A program made the translations under genes and the position numbers. 29,567 bases of DNA, taken from a virus. This document shows positions 27,067 to 29,567 of this stretch, piece after piece (positions within the stretch are counted from its first letter, which is position 1; each line of letters begins with the position of its first letter). The notes beneath the pieces were generated by a model. That model saw only the letters and a program-made list of their open reading frames with translations, was not told the DNA's origin and did no database searches. The stretch covers positions 1 to 29,567 of the IMG/VR virus record IMGVR_UViG_3300023210_000153; one strand, given 5' to 3'.

Positions 27067-27341
27067 TAGTCCTCAGCTTTAACAACAGCTGTTTCACCAT
27101 CATCATCTTTCTCTATTTCAGTGTACTCACCTGTTTGTATGTTTATATTAATAGAACCGTATTTGTCTTCAAGAGCTTGTTTGTTTTCTTCTATTTTAGG
27201 AAGTAGTACGTCTAATTGAGATAAAAGCGTGTGCTTTCTCACGTCAGACAAACCTAATTGCTCTATTATTTTTTGATAATTTACTTGTTGTTCTTGAACA
27301 ACTTTTAACTCTTCTTCTGTAATTTTAAAGCTTTCTGCCAT
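27066..27341 (-). CDS. small coiled-coil protein of unknown function (91 aa)
   Basis: An acidic, helical protein. Residues about 5-62 should form a coiled coil, with a first helix rich in Glu/Gln (ITEEELKVVQEQQVNYQKII) and a second reading KHTLLSQLDVLLPKIEENKQ. A short beta-like segment (YGSININIQTGEYTEIE) and an acidic tail follow. No signal peptide or catalytic motif is visible. Small coiled-coil proteins of this type near the packaging genes of phages are usually of unknown function. The downstream 75-aa gene starts inside its stop codon (TAATG), so the two are likely co-translated. The gap to the upstream secreted-protein gene is only five bases. Confidence 0.65.
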   Translation of the reverse strand: MAESFKITEEELKVVQEQQVNYQKIIEQLGLSDVRKHTLLSQLDVLLPKIEENKQALEDKYGSININIQTGEYTEIEKDDDGETAVVKAED

Positions 27342-27346
27342 TTTAT

Positions 27347-27688
27347 TTAATTTAATTTAGTGAATTGTTGAAGCATACCATTCGCTTCTTTTGTTAATAT
27401 ATTATCTTCTAATCTGTACTCGGTAATAAATTTTACATTATTAATATTGTCTTCATACTCTGTTTGAACTAAACCGTTTTTTTCATATAAAAAACTTTCT
27501 TTAATGTTAAACTTGTCACCTAACTTAAAGTTCCAAAATTTTAAAGATTTAATAATCTTGTCGTGATACACAACTAAAACAGTTTCATCGTTATTGATGT
27601 CTTGCCATATTCCAGCAAATTCTTTTCTATCTTGTGAATACATTAAAATAGAACAGAATAAACATAATGATAATATTAGTTTTTTCAT
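27347..27688 (-). CDS. small secreted protein with N-terminal signal peptide (113 aa)
   Basis: The first 19 residues are a classical signal peptide (KK, then LILSLCLFCSILMYS, then a likely cleavage after SQ before DRKEF), in a form common in Flavobacteriia. A lipoprotein signal is less likely because no L-x-x-C sits at a cleavage site. The mature part, about 94 residues, looks like a small beta barrel (FAGIWQDINNDETVLVVYHD and LKFWNFKLGDKFNIKESFL), with a lipocalin-like flavour but no diagnostic motif. A secreted protein in a late phage operon could alter the host surface or aid lysis, or be a moron gene. It lies between the holin and the small packaging-block genes. I do not recognise a family. 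Confidence 0.68.
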   Translation of the reverse strand: MKKLILSLCLFCSILMYSQDRKEFAGIWQDINNDETVLVVYHDKIIKSLKFWNFKLGDKFNIKESFLYEKNGLVQTEYEDNINNVKFITEYRLEDNILTKEANGMLQQFTKLN

Positions 27689-27724
27689 TTTATTAGATTT
27701 TATTTAATTTAATTAATACTCTTA

Positions 27725-28126
27725 CTATTTATTATTACTTATAGATTTGAATTTTTCCACGCCTCGTGATCCAAAATAAGCTATATAAACAGTTGTAAGT
27801 AACTGCTTTAATAATCCAATCCACTCTTGTTCTACAGTAAAAGATATTTCATGATGACTATCAACCCATATAAAAGCTATAGCCATAATAGATAAAAATA
27901 TTAAAGCCATAGGTCGTGTGTTTTTAGAAAGCCAAGAATCTGATTTCATATCGCTTTCCCAACGCCTTGTTATTTGACTCTCTGCCTCAGCGTTAGCCTT
28001 ATCCATGATTTCTTGGATTTGCTTTTTAATTAGCAGCTTTTCTTCTTTCGTGGTTGTAAGCTTATCAATGACGTCACCAACTTCTTTGATGACGCCACCT
28101 GTAAGCCATTGAATTATTTTTTTCAA
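27725..28126 (-). CDS. holin, three-TM gene-transfer-release type (133 aa)
   Basis: The segment RRWESDMKSDSWLSKNTRP (residues 54-72) is diagnostic in my recollection of the holin family named after gene-transfer-agent release. It is followed by a hydrophobic span LIFLSIMAIAFIWV at about residues 75-88 and a second span at about 102-119 (WIGLLKQLLTTVYIAYFG). The N-terminus is a short amphipathic helix followed by a charged coiled-coil-like region, as in other members. Holins perforate the inner membrane at the end of infection and let the lytic enzyme reach the cell wall. No endolysin is recognisable in this window. The gene ends 36 bases before the secreted 113-aa gene. Confidence 0.83.
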   Translation of the reverse strand: MKKIIQWLTGGVIKEVGDVIDKLTTTKEEKLLIKKQIQEIMDKANAEAESQITRRWESDMKSDSWLSKNTRPMALIFLSIMAIAFIWVDSHHEISFTVEQEWIGLLKQLLTTVYIAYFGSRGVEKFKSISNNK

Positions 28127-28132
28127 AATTTA

Positions 28133-29050
28133 TTATTGTTTATTTTGACCACCTCTATACATTTTAACAACCTCGTCTCTACTGAAAAGACCGCTCTTAA
28201 GTCTAGATTGTGCAGCTGCTTGACTTCCAGCTCTACCTGCGAACCTCTGTCCTTGTGGCGTTAATTGTCTATGTCTAGGCAATCTATCTAACGCTTTATT
28301 AGCAGAGTTAATAGAATCATTAGCGGCTGTAATATTTGCCTCTTCTCTATCAAAATTCAAAGTCTGTGCTCTATTTTCATTTCCAATATTAGCTTGAAGA
28401 AGTGTCTCAGCCATTGAGTTTGGTGATGTAGTTGTATTAGAAGTAGTTGTACTGTTACCAGCGTTAGTATTGTCAGATGAACTACTAGACGTCGTTACAT
28501 TCGCAGAACTATTTTTATTCTTTTTTTCCGCCAACATTTGTTTGTACTTTACTGGATTATTTGCTATCCATTCCTTTTGCTTTGCTCTTTCTACAGGGTC
28601 AGAGCTAAAGTTTGTTCTTGTTGATGTTGAAGAGTTAGAATTAGAAGAACTAGAATTATCGCCTCCAGTAGTGTTTGAGCTAGAAGAAGTACTTCCACCA
28701 CCACTAGTATTTCTAGAGGTTATTGTTTTTGTAGGGTGAGTATGACCTTCTGGGCCACCGTGCCCTGTGTCAGCTGCTCCATGCTTCATGTACTTAGAAG
28801 CTCCAAAACTCATTACACTAGCTACTTTCGCAGCTCCTTTAGCATAACCATTCATTCTTGCAGCTCCAAAAGATTGAGAGTAACCCATTTTTGCAGCACC
28901 ATGTGGGTGATCGTGAGAACCTTTAGATGTATCATAATCATGAGCACCTTTGTATTTAGCTGCACCTTTTTGGTTTGCTTTTAATTCGTTAGCAGGGGCT
29001 GTTGAACTTTCGCCACCACCGTCTTGATTTGTTTTCATTTTTTTATCCAT
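28133..29050 (-). CDS. low-complexity His/Ser-rich protein with GAAK-type repeats (305 aa)
   Basis: The start at 29050 (MDKKMKTNQDGG) is chosen because it overlaps the preceding stop in a TAATG junction; the longer frame to 29110 would overlap the previous gene by 61 bases. Residues about 27-95 carry seven short motifs of the pattern G-A-A/S/H-K/R/D (KGAAK, KGAHD, HGAAK, FGAAR, KGAAK, FGASK, HGAAD) between His-rich stretches (SHDHPHGAAK, GHGGPEGHTHP). About residues 105-150 and 175-215 are Ser/Thr/Asn-rich linkers. The C-terminal 80 residues are charged and possibly helical (LNFDREEANITAAND, then LPRHRQLTPQGQRFAGRAGS). I do not recognise a family. It could be a virion protein whose basic repeats contact DNA or capsid. 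Confidence 0.68.
   Translation of the reverse strand: MDKKMKTNQDGGGESSTAPANELKANQKGAAKYKGAHDYDTSKGSHDHPHGAAKMGYSQSFGAARMNGYAKGAAKVASVMSFGASKYMKHGAADTGHGGPEGHTHPTKTITSRNTSGGGSTSSSSNTTGGDNSSSSNSNSSTSTRTNFSSDPVERAKQKEWIANNPVKYKQMLAEKKNKNSSANVTTSSSSSDNTNAGNSTTTSNTTTSPNSMAETLLQANIGNENRAQTLNFDREEANITAANDSINSANKALDRLPRHRQLTPQGQRFAGRAGSQAAAQSRLKSGLFSRDEVVKMYRGGQNKQ
28769..28969 (-). repeat. protein-level GAAK-type repeats and His-rich patches
   Basis: Within the 305-aa gene, seven GA(A/S/H)(K/R/D) motifs occur at irregular spacing, preceded by K, H or F. The DNA is not a perfect tandem repeat, so selection acts on the protein pattern rather than on recent duplication. Confidence 0.65.
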
Positions 29051-29427
29051 TACGTTTGTTTGTTTTTTTGCATTAATTTTTTTTCTGCTAATTGAGCATC
29101 TTTTTCCCAAGGACCTTTACCGGCCTGCATTACTGAGTAATCATATTCTTTTCCTTTAAACATTACTTTACCAGCTCCTTCAGAATTTACCTCATAATCT
29201 AATCCACTACCTGGATTTTTTATTTCACTTTTGTATTGATCAACGTGAACTTGCTCATGAGCTAATGTTTTTTGCATTTCTACTGGATCATCTAGTAAAT
29301 CTTCATTTAAAATAATAACTCCATTTTTAGGCGTTCGCGCATAAACAGGATCATCACCCATATCTCTTTCAAATACAGACGTGTTCATTTTGTTTAAATC
29401 GAACGGAGGGTTTATTTTAAATGCCAT
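29050..29427 (-). CDS. small zinc-peptidase-like protein with HEQVH motif (125 aa)
   Basis: HEQVH at residues 57-61 is a classical zinc-binding HExxH site, preceded by NGVIILNEDLLDDPVEMQKT (35-54) as a strand and helix leading into it. A later WEKDAQLAE segment (107-115) offers E108 and E115 as the third ligand. Phage-encoded predicted peptidases of this size are usually unassigned, and the target is unknown. I choose the ATG at 29427 over one at 29478: the longer frame would overlap the upstream gene by 62 bases, while 29427 overlaps it by only 11. The next gene starts inside its stop codon (TAATG), so peptidase and repeat protein are likely made together. No signal peptide is visible. Confidence 0.68.
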   Translation of the reverse strand: MAFKINPPFDLNKMNTSVFERDMGDDPVYARTPKNGVIILNEDLLDDPVEMQKTLAHEQVHVDQYKSEIKNPGSGLDYEVNSEGAGKVMFKGKEYDYSVMQAGKGPWEKDAQLAEKKLMQKNKQT

Positions 29428-29567
29428 TGTTGTAAGGAAATTTTTTATTAAACCATGATTGTCTTTTATCACAACCACAAGGTATGTTAAGACCGTCTGA
29501 TATTTTATCTACAACGGTCTTAATACCTGTTTTGTTAGTGAATTTAGCAATGCTATCGCCTAATCCT
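29417..29567 (-). CDS. partial protein with C-terminal Cys-Gly-Cys motif (5' end beyond window)
   Basis: The minus-strand frame is open from the right edge to a TAA at 29417-29419 and gives 49 residues. They read as a helical segment (SIAKFTNKTGIKTVVDKISD) and then IPCGCDKRQSWFNKKFPYN. I have seen CGC-K/R-R...FPY tails in unnamed small proteins of Bacteroidota phages, but I can give no function. The two cysteines may bind a metal or form a disulphide. The stop lies 11 bases past the next start codon, as in other coupled pairs here. The N-terminal part is outside the window. Confidence 0.62.
   Translation of the reverse strand, partial: GLGDSIAKFTNKTGIKTVVDKISDGLNIPCGCDKRQSWFNKKFPYNNGI

Noticed and set aside
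28470-28984. Plus-strand open frames opposite the 305-aa gene
   Set aside because: Their Val/Leu/Glu- and Ser/Cys-rich composition mirrors the low-complexity minus-strand gene; no independent signal supports them.
29050-29110. Longer version of the repeat protein starting at 29110
   Set aside because: The extra residues overlap the peptidase gene and read as a shadow. The TAATG junction at 29050 is a better start.
29050-29478. Longer peptidase gene starting at 29478
   Set aside because: It would overlap the upstream partial gene by 62 bases, and the extra residues have no peptidase-like feature. The ATG at 29427 overlaps by 11 bases only.
1-29567. tRNA genes, insertion sequences and CRISPR arrays
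   Set aside because: None was seen. Coding density leaves no room for them, and the few gaps are short and AT-rich.

Overview
This window looks like the late structural and packaging module of a tailed, podovirus-like phage (or prophage) of a marine-type Bacteroidota host. All recognisable genes lie on the minus strand and are packed with almost no gaps. The longest non-coding stretch is under 80 bases, so no gap over 300 bases exists. Three things suggest the host group. The DNA is AT-rich. Gene starts are preceded by A/T-rich leaders with no visible Shine-Dalgarno sequence. One small secreted protein has a signal peptide ending in SQD, common in Flavobacteriia. I see no tail sheath, tail tube or tape-measure gene, which points to a short-tailed virion. 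The order terminase, portal, scaffold, major capsid protein, two ring/connector proteins, muzzle-type protein and large internal proteins, plus several remembered motifs, resembles Crassvirales and the related flavophages. No database search was possible, so that affiliation is an inference.

Reading in the direction of transcription (high to low coordinates): the right edge cuts a gene whose C-terminus carries a CGC motif (29417-29567). Next are a small HExxH zinc-peptidase-like protein, a His- and Ser-rich protein with repeated GAAK-type motifs, a three-TM-type holin, a secreted 113-aa protein and two small conserved-looking proteins. A duplicated GroES-like protein, a possible small terminase and the large terminase (TerL, 736 aa) follow. 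Then come the portal (803 aa), scaffold (403 aa) and major capsid protein (488 aa), a hairpin terminator, an unrecognised 254-aa capsid-region protein, a second hairpin and the two ring/connector proteins (309 and 418 aa). After these are a 1770-aa muzzle-type protein with an adhesin-like C-terminal half and a 521-aa protein that looks like the other part of the same muzzle. A GNAT-like protein and three candidate internal/ejection proteins end the window: 242 aa, 588 aa and an open-ended giant of more than 1900 residues that runs off the left edge.

The genes fit one assembly line: TerL and its partner pump DNA through the portal into a scaffolded capsid, the ring and muzzle proteins close the vertex, and internal proteins are probably ejected with the DNA. 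Holin and peptidase genes sit at the lysis end. The features most worth a second look are a sharply GC-richer block inside the terminase ATPase, the zincin motif in the giant putative ejection protein, a muzzle split into two genes with a large adhesin-like extension, two hairpins whose pairing is complete only in the sense RNA, and a series of TAATG stop/start junctions.
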